Position numbers and translations under genes: made by a program | DNA from: Paenarthrobacter histidinolovorans | GTDB taxonomy: Bacteria; Actinomycetota; Actinomycetes; Actinomycetales; Micrococcaceae | Direction of reading: 5' to 3' | NCBI RefSeq assembly: GCF_014647595.1 | Contig: NZ_BMPM01000003.1 | Location: 310,001-374,000 of the forward strand | Length of the DNA stretch: 64,000 nucleotides | Shown here: piece by piece, positions 27,073 to 35,664 of the stretch | Position numbering within the stretch: position 1 is the stretch's first letter | How the letters are laid out: every line of letters begins with the position of its first letter | Notes under the pieces: model-generated | The model's database searches: none | Told to the model about the DNA's origin: nothing | The model's input: only the letters and a program-made list of their open reading frames with translations

Positions 27073-28479
27073 ATGTCTGTTGTCGCCCCCGCGCCCTATG
27101 GAACGCGCGGTATCGGTATCAAGCTCCCAGAGAAGGTGGCCTATGGAGTGGGAGACATCGGCTCGAATTTCATTTATGTCCCTCTGTCGACGTTTGCGCT
27201 CTTCTATTTCACGGATGTAGCCGGCATTGGGGCCGCGGTCGCCGGGACAATCCTGCTTGTAGGCCAGCTGCTCAACGGAGCGACCGATCTGGTCATTGGC
27301 TATCTCATAGACAAGACATCCACCCGCTGGGGAAAGGCTCGACCTTGGGTGCTGTGGACTGCGTTACCGCTTGCAATTGCTTTCGTTGCCATGTTCTCGA
27401 TACCAGCGAACCTGGACGAGAACGCGCGCGTAGCCTGGGCCCTTGTGTCCTACACGCTCGTTACTGCGGTGTTCTTTACTGCCTCAAACATCGCATACAG
27501 CGCGCTCATGGGTCTGATGACCACCGACTCGCGCATGCGAGTGACGCTGACCTCTTTCCGTTTTTTCGCGGCGCTCCTTACCGGCCTCGTAGTTAGCGTC
27601 CTTACTCTACCGCTTGTCGAGGCGCTCGGTTCTGGACAGTTTGCGTGGACTATGGCGGCCGGTATCTATGCGATGTTTGCGATCGCCGCGATGGTTACAG
27701 TGTTTTTCGGAACACGCGAGCGGGTCTACGCTGCCCGGGATGGTGACAGCAGCGTCAAGCAACCCGCCCGTGTGCTGGGGTCCGCCCTTTTGCACAACAC
27801 GTACTTTTTCCTGGCGGCAGGGCTGTTTCTGACGTTCTACCTGGTGACGTCGCTCATGGCGGTGGGAGGGGTATACCTTGCAAATGATGTGTTGGGCGAC
27901 CCTTCACTTTTTGGAATCTTGAGCGCGGCAGCACTTCTCCCACCCCTGTTGACGATCGGCTTCATGCCAAAGCTCATTGAACGGTTTGGGAAGCGCCGGA
28001 TGTTCCTGGCCGGTATCGCGGTCATGATCCTTTCCATCGTCGTCGCTCTCATCGCGCCCTCGAACGCCCCCTTGGTTATCGCCTGCGCCATGGTCCGTGG
28101 GCTCGGGATGGTGCCGCTGATGGCCGGTATTTTCGCGATCGTGGGGGATGTTGTCGATTATGGTGAGTGGAAGTTCGGCGTTCGAACCGACGGGCTCATC
28201 TACAGCAGTGTTGTCTTCGGTCAGAAGGTCGGTGCCGGTCTGGGCGGCGCGGTTGGTGGCTGGTTGCTCGCCGCCGGCGGTTACAACGCCGCTCTTCCGG
28301 CCCAGGAGTCAGAGGTCATCCAAGCCATCCTCGCCTTATCCTTCTACATCCCGCTGCTCGGTCTTGTTGCAATGGGGGTGTTCGTGTGGTTCCTGCGGGT
28401 TGAACGCCATGCACCGGACGTTCAGGCTCGTATCGTTCGTCACGCAGAAAAGGCAATCGATCCGGAGGGCGGCAAATGA
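27073..28479 (+). CDS. GPH-family sugar:cation symporter
   Basis: Glycoside-pentoside-hexuronide:cation symporter (MelB/XylP class) of 468 residues with about twelve membrane segments. The start region KLPEKVAYGVGDIGSNF and the cation-site segment GATDLVIGYLIDKTSTRWGKARPW are diagnostic, as is VGDVVDYGEWKFGVRTDG in the second half. I start it at 27073, where AAAGGAG stands upstream; the longer frame from 27013 would overlap the promoter. It forms an operon with the overlapping oxidoreductase gene and is preceded by the shared LacI-type operator, so it probably imports a beta-glycoside or xyloside. Confidence 0.93.
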   Translation: MSVVAPAPYGTRGIGIKLPEKVAYGVGDIGSNFIYVPLSTFALFYFTDVAGIGAAVAGTILLVGQLLNGATDLVIGYLIDKTSTRWGKARPWVLWTALPLAIAFVAMFSIPANLDENARVAWALVSYTLVTAVFFTASNIAYSALMGLMTTDSRMRVTLTSFRFFAALLTGLVVSVLTLPLVEALGSGQFAWTMAAGIYAMFAIAAMVTVFFGTRERVYAARDGDSSVKQPARVLGSALLHNTYFFLAAGLFLTFYLVTSLMAVGGVYLANDVLGDPSLFGILSAAALLPPLLTIGFMPKLIERFGKRRMFLAGIAVMILSIVVALIAPSNAPLVIACAMVRGLGMVPLMAGIFAIVGDVVDYGEWKFGVRTDGLIYSSVVFGQKVGAGLGGAVGGWLLAAGGYNAALPAQESEVIQAILALSFYIPLLGLVAMGVFVWFLRVERHAPDVQARIVRHAEKAIDPEGGK

Positions 28480-29495
28480 CTAATGTTCAACAGCCGCTGC
28501 GGTGGGCAGTCGTGGGCACGGGCGGGGTAAGCGAATACTTCGTTTCTGACCTTAACACCGTGGAAGGCTCTGTCCCTGTGGCCATCGTGTCCCGCGACGC
28601 CGCGCGGGGTCGCGAATTCGCCGATCGATACTCGGTCGCCTCCTCCTACGAATTCAGTGACGCATTGAGTGACGAATCTGTTGACGTGATCTATATTGCG
28701 ACGCCGATGGCCACACATTACACAATGGCCGCCGCCGCGTTGAAGGCCGGAAAGCACGTCGTCGTGGAGAAGCCCATCGCGATGAATGCTGATGAGGCTC
28801 GAGAACTGTTCTCTATCGCTCGAAAGGAGGACCGATTCCTTACGGAGGCAATGTGGATGATGTTCAATCCCATCTTCCACGCAGTGTTAGCCGCGGTGAA
28901 TGCAGGAGGAATCGGCCACCTGCGGAGTATCCGGGCATCGTTCGGCCTGCCGTTTCCCAAAGATGATGGCAGCCGGCGGGACGCGGTATTCGGGGGTAGT
29001 GCTCTTCTTGATCAAGGGATCTACGCCGTCTCCCTCGTTCGTGCGCTAATGGGAGACCCTGAACGCGTCCATGTTTCGGGTGATGCGCAGGGAGGTGTGG
29101 ACCTCACTCACTGGATCACGCTCGAGTTCTCCGACGGTCGTTTCGCGCAGATCGCGGGATCCATGCAGGAATACACAGATCCGAGTGCGTCGATCAACGG
29201 AACAGGAGGATGGATCTCCGTTGATCAGCCCTTCTGGGCGGCGGCAGGATTCACTGTGCGCAGTGGCGACATCGCCAGCGCGTTCACCCAGCCGGTGCGA
29301 ACAGAACGACCGGCAGATGGGTTCGGATACTCTCCAATGATTCGCGCGATTGGCGACGCCATAAACGCTGGGGACCGCTACTGCAAAGAGCATTCACCCG
29401 ACGACACCGTGGCAGTCATCGAGCTCCTAGAGCGGATGCGCGCCAAAATACTGAATCAAGCCAGCCGCTCCCGAGCAGCAGTAGGGCGAGATTGA
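28476..29495 (+). CDS. Gfo/Idh/MocA-family oxidoreductase
   Basis: NAD(P)-dependent sugar oxidoreductase of 339 residues. The Rossmann domain starts RWAVVGTGGVSEYFV and contains IATPMATHYTMAAAALKAGKHVVVEKPIA, with the catalytic Lys in EKP near residue 95. The C-terminal beta-sheet domain includes GGSALLDQGIYAVSL. Relatives oxidise myo-inositol, 1,5-anhydrofructose, xylose or other sugars. Its start overlaps the symporter stop by four bases, so it likely acts on the imported compound or its product. Confidence 0.93.
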   Translation: MTNVQQPLRWAVVGTGGVSEYFVSDLNTVEGSVPVAIVSRDAARGREFADRYSVASSYEFSDALSDESVDVIYIATPMATHYTMAAAALKAGKHVVVEKPIAMNADEARELFSIARKEDRFLTEAMWMMFNPIFHAVLAAVNAGGIGHLRSIRASFGLPFPKDDGSRRDAVFGGSALLDQGIYAVSLVRALMGDPERVHVSGDAQGGVDLTHWITLEFSDGRFAQIAGSMQEYTDPSASINGTGGWISVDQPFWAAAGFTVRSGDIASAFTQPVRTERPADGFGYSPMIRAIGDAINAGDRYCKEHSPDDTVAVIELLERMRAKILNQASRSRAAVGRD

Positions 29496-29881
29496 GCCGA
29501 GCCAAGCCCGGATAGACTCCAGTGTCGTTAGTGTGAGCAGCTCTGACGCATAGGAGAGTTGCCCAAACGACCTTGTCTTCCCCGCTGGGGGCTGCATCAG
29601 GCTCGGCAATGACCAGGTGCTGCGTGTCTGATCCTCAGTGATCACCCTGGCAAAGACCTGTACGCGCATGGAAGGGGCACGCCTCGGCGCGACCCTTCGA
29701 CGTGCGGCGCTGCCTGCGGGCAGCACCGCACGTCGTTCTTACGGGGCCTTGCACTTGAGCCCGGGCCGATAATATTTAACGGTGGTGTGAAGGGCCGCAT
29801 CGATGCTTGGGGCCGGAATGCGGATAGCGCACCGAGTTGAGCCCCAATCCTTCCGAGGGCTCTCGAACGGGAATGAAATGC
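29496..29881. other. Intergenic region between convergent genes
   Basis: This 386-base spacer lies between the oxidoreductase and the leftward alcohol dehydrogenase. Apart from the strong hairpin at 29698-29735 I see nothing identifiable; the short open frames here lack ribosome sites and motifs. Confidence 0.6.
29698..29740. terminator. Strong hairpin between convergent genes
   Basis: CGACGTGCGG at 29698-29707 pairs with CCGCACGTCG at 29726-29735; inside it GCTGCC (29709-29714) pairs with GGCAGC (29719-29724), leaving one mismatch and a four-base loop. TTCTT follows. The stability and the convergent context suggest a transcription terminator for both flanking genes. Confidence 0.75.
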
Positions 29882-30925
29882 TTAGTCGAAAGTGATGACA
29901 GCCCGACCACGCAAATTTCCTTCGTGGAGGCGGGTGTAGGCCTCCTCGACCTGATCCGCGTTGAACGTTTCTACGGGGCTCGTGATGAGGCCTCGTCCAG
30001 CGAGTGCAATGACCGATTCTGCGTCAGCAAGAGTGCTCCCTTGGTAGCTGAACACCTGCCCGTCCCTCGGGAGCAAGTGATACCAGCCCCCGGGGGTACT
30101 CAAGCTTCCGCCCCCGGCCCCGACCAGGCCGTAAGCACCACCAGGGCGTACCGCCGCCACGCCGGCGTTGATTGTTGCATCGATGCCAACGAAGTCGAGG
30201 ACCACGTCTGCTCCACGCCCGGCGGTGCGCTCCCGAATCTCATTAACAGTAGCCTCCCCAACGCCCTCAAGAACTTCGTGGGCACCGAGTTCGCTCGCCA
30301 GGTTCAGCTTGTCATCGGACATATCGAAAGCGATCACCCGCGCCGGCGTGAGGACGCGGAGGAACTGCACTGCGAAAGATCCGAGCCCACCAGCCCCGAT
30401 CACAACCGCAGTGGATTCGGCGCCGAGCAGTTCACGCACTCGGTTCACGCCGTGAAAGGCCGTTGCTCCTGCATCAGTGAGCGGTGCGGCGATAACGGGA
30501 TCGAGGCCGCCGAGCTTCACGATGTCTCTCGGTGTCTTGACCAACACGTATGCAGCAAGTCCGCCGTCGTCCCCGAATCCGCGGCCCACAGTGCCTTTCA
30601 CGCAGTTGTTGCTCTCTCCGCGGACGCAAAACCAGCAGTGCCCGCAGCTCGGAGAAGCCACCGCCACCCCTTCGCCGATAGTAAGACCATCAACGCCTTC
30701 ACCGATGTCATGGACGTAGCCGGAGATCTCATGGCCAAGCGTGAAGGGAGCAACCCACCCAAGAGATTCACCGAGAGCGGCAGGTATCGTTTGCATGGCT
30801 AAGTCGGAGTGGCAGAGTCCTACGGCAGCGACGCGAATCACCACTTGCCCAAAACCGGCAACTGGTACGGGGACGTCCTGCCATTCCGGAGTCGACTCGA
30901 AGGTTGGAATTCGGTAAGCCCGCAT
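29882..30925 (-). CDS. Zinc-dependent alcohol dehydrogenase
   Basis: Medium-chain dehydrogenase of 347 residues. Catalytic zinc ligands are in GLCHSDLA and TLGHEISGYV; the structural zinc loop has four cysteines in SPSCGHCWFCVRGESNNC. The cofactor fold reads VIGAGGLGSFAVQFLRVL, with an acidic residue soon after (IAFDMSDD), favouring NAD. It belongs to the Adh class that oxidises alcohols or polyols. It converges on the symporter-oxidoreductase operon. A near-copy of the LacI operator lies about 400 bases upstream. Confidence 0.93.
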   Translation of the reverse strand: MRAYRIPTFESTPEWQDVPVPVAGFGQVVIRVAAVGLCHSDLAMQTIPAALGESLGWVAPFTLGHEISGYVHDIGEGVDGLTIGEGVAVASPSCGHCWFCVRGESNNCVKGTVGRGFGDDGGLAAYVLVKTPRDIVKLGGLDPVIAAPLTDAGATAFHGVNRVRELLGAESTAVVIGAGGLGSFAVQFLRVLTPARVIAFDMSDDKLNLASELGAHEVLEGVGEATVNEIRERTAGRGADVVLDFVGIDATINAGVAAVRPGGAYGLVGAGGGSLSTPGGWYHLLPRDGQVFSYQGSTLADAESVIALAGRGLITSPVETFNADQVEEAYTRLHEGNLRGRAVITFD

Positions 30926-30952
30926 GGATTTAGCTCTCTTTCAGTGGTGAAC

Positions 30953-30979
30953 CCCTGGAAGCAACCAGGGTGCTTTTTT
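30953..30979 (+). terminator. Intrinsic terminator pointing right
   Basis: CCCTGG (30953-30958), a six-base loop and CCAGGG (30965-30970) are followed by TGCTTTTTT. The T tract is on the plus strand, so it would stop rightward transcription, although the nearest gene on the left is leftward. It may block antisense transcription or be a remnant of a lost gene. Confidence 0.65.
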
Positions 30980-31324
30980 CTAAACATGTTGTTCCGGCCT
31001 CGGGACTAGACCAATTAGGCGTGTTCCTCCGTGAGGGAGGACGTCACGTCATCGGTCTGCGGCCAAATCAGCTGGGTTGGTTATACCCGCCGTAAGCAGG
31101 AGGAGTCCCAGTAAACGTGGTGTTGCACCGCGTTGCGGCAATGGAGTCCTGAACCTCTTCCATGTGCCCTGACGTACGAGCGGTTCAGCGGCGCGCCTAA
31201 GGGAATCGTCACTCGAGCCGGCATCCGTCAGTGGAAGAGCAATAGAGACTGAGGCCTGTGCACATTCCAATAGGGGCCGGCAGAGGAAGAAGCCCTGCTT
31301 GAACACGTAGAGTCAAGCACTCCT

Positions 31325-31346
31325 ATTGTCGCGTGTCAACGACAAT
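31325..31346. promoter_or_regulatory. Near-match to the LacI-type operator
   Basis: TTGTCGCGTGTCAA at 31326-31339 differs from the box at 5278 by one base. It lies in an inverted repeat with arms ATTGTCG (31325-31331) and CGACAAT (31340-31346). On the minus strand it provides a perfect -35 (TTGACA) reading toward the alcohol dehydrogenase, but that gene starts 400 bases away. Confidence 0.5.
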
Positions 31347-31662
31347 ACAAGGTTGGAGGGAAATCGGTAGGTGCTTCAGCCGAGAGGCGTGGGACGCAGT
31401 CAATCCAAGGCCGATCCCACGACCATGACTCTTGATGGCGGTACGACGATGGACAGCTGGGGCAGCGCCCCGGCCAATAGGATCTTCATTGCCGCCCTCT
31501 AATACGACGGCTTGTTCCCGGTGAGCGGACTTCGGTGATGCCCTGGCTTAGGAGATCATGGTTCGGGGGATAAGCAAATGTGGCATGGCCTGTGTTGGCC
31601 AACTCCACCACCTGCGCGCTAAGGATGGGGTTGCGACCCCATATCGGCCGGGACATAGGGAC

Positions 31663-31702
31663 AAGGAAGCGAGGGCTGGTACAAACCGGCCCTCGCTTCC
31701 TT
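31663..31702. terminator. Long hairpin terminator after lyase gene
   Basis: AAGGAAGCGAGGGC (31663-31676) pairs perfectly with GCCCTCGCTTCCTT (31689-31702), extended by a T-G wobble and GGT/ACC around the loop ACAA. It is 11 bases beyond the stop codon of the leftward secreted protein gene. The A and T edges give it weak terminator character in both directions. Confidence 0.8.
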
Positions 31703-31712
31703 CCGCGTGGCT

Positions 31713-34700
31713 TTATGGTTCCCTTTGCAGGAACTCCACTTCCGCAAGGTTCGTGTTGCCACCATGTTCGTCGAGCACCCTGACCTGGGCGAACTCAGCA
31801 CGCTGGGGAAGAGCGAAGGTGTACCAGTCGGCTGCTGCCATGCCAGTAATGCTCAGGAATGTCTGCCACGTAGCGCCGCCATCGTTGGAACCTTGGACAA
31901 CTGTTCCATTTCCCCGGGCCACAAAGCCGGTTCGCGGGTACACACGGACGATGTCCGCGGTGATGCGCGTCGCGTCGGTAGGGCTCACCGTCACCCAGCC
32001 GTTCGCCGTCGTGGTGTCCGTGTACGTGGCGGTGTTGCGGTCGAACATCTTCCAGGCGTTCTCTTGTGTGGTGCCTGTTCCGGGCCACGCCCGGGTGGAG
32101 GCGTTGACCCATCCTTGAGCTACCGAAACCCGCTGTATTGCGGTGTTCCACAGGGCAAGGCGGCTGTTGTCGGTGGTGGCTGTGAGTGTCGTGCCGGTCT
32201 TGCCGGACACAGTCTGATAGTCCACGGTGAACTGCACGTCGCGGCCGTATCCGACGTCGTTGGGCAGTTGCGCAGTGGCCTTCCAGTTGATCCCGTCGGC
32301 GGATGTGGCGATCGCAGCCTGTCCCTCGACAACTACCTTCAGCTCGGACAATGGCTCCTTTGCGACGGCGCTGAGCGTCACCGTGTCGCCGTTGGTCGCC
32401 AGAGTCTTGTCCGCGTTGGAGGTGGAGATGGACAGTGAGGAAATAGCCATTGCCATCTCGTGCCGTTCGCCGTGGATATGGAACTCGCTGAAGGATGAGA
32501 TGCCAGGGTACGCGGGGTCAGTTGCCACACCGGGATGGTCCACTTGGGCTTTGAAGTAGCGGAACGTCTGTCCTGCCACTTCAGCCCGCACGGGGATGGT
32601 TTCCATCGCGAAGCCGGTGGCGGCTGTGTCGGTGGTTTCGCGTTCGGTGAGAAGTGTCCACGACCGTCCGTCGCGGGAACCGTAGACGTTTGCGCCTTGG
32701 GAACGGTTGGCGAAGTTGTACCGGGCCTGAAGGCCGAAAGCGTCCGCTGAAACCTGGAAGCCTTGGCCGAAGTCGACGGTGAACGGTGCGCGCAGGTCTC
32801 CGGTGGTGGTGTCGAAGTTTCCGTCCAGCAGGTTCATGGGCTGAACGGTTGCCGGGTCGGTGGCGACGAGTCCGCGGTAGTCGATGGATCCGTCGCCGCC
32901 CAGGCGGGGTGTCAGGAGTTTGAGTGACTTGACCGCGTCCTGGAGACGGACGAGCTGGTCGAGGAAGTGGGCGTCGTCGGCCCCGTCAATGGCTGAGCGG
33001 ACCTCGGACTGAACCTTTTCAAAGGCTGTCAAGGACGGCGTTTCATAAACGGCCTTCGGATCGAAACCAGTTAGCGCCGTGTCGACGGCGGCCTGCCGGT
33101 TCGCTGCAATGATCACTTTTGCGGGGCGCGTCGCCACGGATGTACCGTCATCGGCGGTGACCTGGAACGAGTATTGGCCGACTGCTGCCGTTGGCGTAAC
33201 CCATGCAAGCTGGCCTGTGGCGGGATCCACTCCGGCCCCCGTCGGCAGCCCTACAGCGGAGTACTGGAGTGCATCGCCGCCAGCATCTGTTGCCGCGAGC
33301 GAGCGTGAGAGTTCTACCCCTGCCAGCCCGATGAGGGGAGTAGTGGTGTCTTTGGGAAACTGCGGGACGGTCAGTTGCGTCTTGGCCTCGAGGTTCACGT
33401 AGTCAAAGTCGACTTGTGTATCATCCCTTGGGCTCATGACCGTGAAGTAGGCCAGATTTTCGCCACCAAGGCTCATGCCGGTGAGCTTCTCGGCGTCGAC
33501 GTCATAGGTAACGTAGCGCCACTGACCGTGGGTATCGGGAAGGGGCACGGATAGCCGGTTTGCCGGGTCCTTACCGATGGCCAGGGTCGCGGGGCCGTTG
33601 GTGCGGAACTGCACGCCAACGGGACTGTAGCCGCTTCGGCTGACGTACATGAGGGTTCGCACCGCGATGGTGCGGCCTTTGCCGGTGGCATTGACCTGAA
33701 CATACGTACGTCCCTCTTCGCTGAGGACCTTGAGCTTCCTCCCGTCCGTTGCCGAGCTGCGGGTCTCCATTTGTACTTTGGCATCCGTGGCGACGGGCCG
33801 GGCCTGGCCGGCAACTGAGGGCGGCAGGGACAGCCAGAACTCGGGGCTGTAGTCGGGGTTGCTTTCCCAGGAGTTGTAGGCGCCTATGCCCCAGAAGAAC
33901 TTCGGCCCGTCTGCTTTGGCGTGCAGTTCGGCGACATAGGGCGCCTCGCGTTCGACGTCAACTCCGAGCTCGTACTTGTAGACGTTGTAGAGCTCGTCAA
34001 TGGGGTTGTACATCCGTCCGCGATACGCCTCTGAAAGCCGGCCGGGTCCGCCCGTGGTGTCAATCCAGGGGGTTTCGTAGCCGAGCATGTACCCCGTGAA
34101 CGCGTTGGCTGCGCTGAGCAGGCGGTTGCCGAGGAATTTGTAGGGTGACACGGCATCCGGAGCCGTGGAGACCGTGCCTACAGCCGGATCCACCTTCGTC
34201 CCCTGGATCGTCAGGAACCGGGCAATCGCCCCGGTGGTGTTGATGCCGTCCCAGGCGTGGGCCTGGTCCCTGCCCATTTCCTGGTGCTGAACGAAGGAAT
34301 AGCCAAAGGGATTGAGGGGATCATCGGCCGGTATGAGGGGGAACTGGGCTGCGATGGAGCCGTTCTGCTCCGGTCGGGACGTGGAAGCATTGACCGTGTA
34401 CCACTCGACGGCCTCGGAGTAGCGGTCCCGGTTTCCGGTGAAGATGTACCCCGCGATGGAACCGAGCAGGGGATAAGTGTGCTGGTTCAGGTAGCGCCAG
34501 TTCGTGTGTAGAAAAGTTTCCGTCATCGGCACGATGAGGTTGGTGCTGAGTTTGCTCGTGTCCTGGTCATGCCAGCCGAGGTCGTAGGCCGTGTAGCCGT
34601 CCGGGACAGTTGTTGAGCGGAAGATTTCGGCTGCCGCGACAAGCCTGTACAGCGGAACGCCGGAGTGGATGTGCGCATCCGGGTAGTACGCGTACTTCGT

Positions 34701-35192
34701 TGGGTCCATATTGCTCCACGTGCGGATAATCCGCATGCCGTTTTCGCGGTACACGGGATCACCTGTGATGACATAGAGGGTTGCCTGTGTGTAGGCTCCG
34801 AACGCATCCCTGATGAGCTTGCTCTGTACACCTTGGGAGTTGAAGGCAGTGGTGCCCGGCAAGTCAATGATGCTGCTGGAATTTGAGGAGCGGAAATCCC
34901 GCGCCGCAAATGGTGTCTCCGCCATCGCAGCGTAGTAGCTCTTCCACGGTTCCGTACCTGCCTTGACCATGGCGCGGGCATTGCGGAGGCTCTCAGCGCT
35001 TACGCCAATTCCTGGGTGGACAAAACCGCTCGCGTCGACGCTTTCGGTAATGGTCACCTCCTGCCCGGAATCCGCAATGGCCGGTGTCACGCTCCCAATG
35101 ACGGGAATGCCTCCGGCAGGTGCCACGAGGGCAACAGCGGCGGCAAGCCCGAGCAAGCGGGCCCATCGCCTCATGGTTGAAGGATGCTTCAT
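31713..35192 (-). CDS. Large secreted polysaccharide lyase-like multidomain protein
   Basis: Secreted protein of 1159 residues. The start at 35192 is preceded by AGGAGGA and opens a signal peptide (MKHPSTMRRWARLLGLAAAV, then an Ala/Val-rich core, cleavage near PAIADSG). Residues about 60-430 resemble the alpha/alpha-toroid of the alginate-lyase family (GAYTQATLYVITGDPVYRE, YLNQHTYPLLGSIAGYIFTG). Then come beta-sandwich stretches, an Ig/cadherin-like repeat (residues about 600-700) with ATGQLAWVTPTAAVGQY, a middle region with F5/8-type C similarity, and a C-terminal discoidin-like carbohydrate-binding domain (NAWKMFDRNTATYTD). It probably attacks an acidic plant or algal polysaccharide outside the cell and feeds the importer encoded divergently. 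Substrate is inferred. Confidence 0.85.
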   Translation of the reverse strand: MKHPSTMRRWARLLGLAAAVALVAPAGGIPVIGSVTPAIADSGQEVTITESVDASGFVHPGIGVSAESLRNARAMVKAGTEPWKSYYAAMAETPFAARDFRSSNSSSIIDLPGTTAFNSQGVQSKLIRDAFGAYTQATLYVITGDPVYRENGMRIIRTWSNMDPTKYAYYPDAHIHSGVPLYRLVAAAEIFRSTTVPDGYTAYDLGWHDQDTSKLSTNLIVPMTETFLHTNWRYLNQHTYPLLGSIAGYIFTGNRDRYSEAVEWYTVNASTSRPEQNGSIAAQFPLIPADDPLNPFGYSFVQHQEMGRDQAHAWDGINTTGAIARFLTIQGTKVDPAVGTVSTAPDAVSPYKFLGNRLLSAANAFTGYMLGYETPWIDTTGGPGRLSEAYRGRMYNPIDELYNVYKYELGVDVEREAPYVAELHAKADGPKFFWGIGAYNSWESNPDYSPEFWLSLPPSVAGQARPVATDAKVQMETRSSATDGRKLKVLSEEGRTYVQVNATGKGRTIAVRTLMYVSRSGYSPVGVQFRTNGPATLAIGKDPANRLSVPLPDTHGQWRYVTYDVDAEKLTGMSLGGENLAYFTVMSPRDDTQVDFDYVNLEAKTQLTVPQFPKDTTTPLIGLAGVELSRSLAATDAGGDALQYSAVGLPTGAGVDPATGQLAWVTPTAAVGQYSFQVTADDGTSVATRPAKVIIAANRQAAVDTALTGFDPKAVYETPSLTAFEKVQSEVRSAIDGADDAHFLDQLVRLQDAVKSLKLLTPRLGGDGSIDYRGLVATDPATVQPMNLLDGNFDTTTGDLRAPFTVDFGQGFQVSADAFGLQARYNFANRSQGANVYGSRDGRSWTLLTERETTDTAATGFAMETIPVRAEVAGQTFRYFKAQVDHPGVATDPAYPGISSFSEFHIHGERHEMAMAISSLSISTSNADKTLATNGDTVTLSAVAKEPLSELKVVVEGQAAIATSADGINWKATAQLPNDVGYGRDVQFTVDYQTVSGKTGTTLTATTDNSRLALWNTAIQRVSVAQGWVNASTRAWPGTGTTQENAWKMFDRNTATYTDTTTANGWVTVSPTDATRITADIVRVYPRTGFVARGNGTVVQGSNDGGATWQTFLSITGMAAADWYTFALPQRAEFAQVRVLDEHGGNTNLAEVEFLQREP

Positions 35193-35664
35193 CGGTCCTC
35201 CTGGAACGATATGTCTTGACTGAGTGATGTTGTGCAGTTCCGCAGCTATCTCCGGGCTCGCAAAATTCACGCAGGACATCGGGTGGCCCTGCGATATATG
35301 AACGGGCTGGAGTGGAACTGCCGGCGAGCCTGAGAAGCTCATCGCCGTAAATATCGGTCCGGTTCAGCGTCACGGGTTGTGCATGAGCAACGCCTGTAAA
35401 CGGCCGATTGTCGGCAAGCTTAGCTGCGTGAGGGTGTTCAGGCAATCGTTTTCCTGTAGAGATTTCTCCGCCGTTGCGGAGCTGCCGGATTCTTTGTGAA
35501 GCCGTTTCCGGGAGCCTCTTGACAGGTTGTGATTCAGACCTCAATATTGGGGATAACGTTTTCCCCACGTTCGAATCCCAAACCTTCCCAGTCGGGAGAA
35601 TGCCACGGCGGCATAGTCTCCCATCCCTGTGAGTCCTCACCTTCTAGAGTCAAGGGAGTGTGCC
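35193..35664. other. Divergent intergenic region, lyase and ABC importer
   Basis: This 472-base region separates the leftward secreted lyase gene and the rightward importer operon. It contains the promoter and operator described at 35519-35567. The left half, which must carry the lyase promoter, shows no box I can identify with confidence. Confidence 0.6.
35519..35567 (+). promoter_or_regulatory. Promoter and LacI-type operator of polysaccharide importer
   Basis: TTGACA (35519-35524), 18 bases and AATATT (35543-35548) form a promoter. Directly over the expected transcription start lies TGGGGATAACGTTTTCCCCA (35548-35567), a near-perfect palindrome with the central AACGTT common to LacI-family operators. 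Binding there would block transcription of the importer operon. The two LacI paralogues at 42.9 and 48.4 kb are the candidate binders. Confidence 0.75.

Larger units (their letters stand above)
30926..31712. other. Long intergenic region, possibly decayed
   Basis: Nearly 790 bases carry no convincing gene. I see a small intrinsic terminator pointing right at 30953-30979, a near-match to the island operator at 31326-31339 inside an inverted repeat, and the strong terminator hairpin of the secreted lyase gene at 31663-31702. An 85-codon minus-strand frame at 31049-31306 starts just past the operator but has no motif or good ribosome site. Confidence 0.5.

Noticed and set aside
31049..31306. An 85-codon minus-strand frame downstream of the operator at 31326
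   Set aside because: The start has no well-placed ribosome site and the translation shows no fold or motif; low-complexity basic composition suggests chance.
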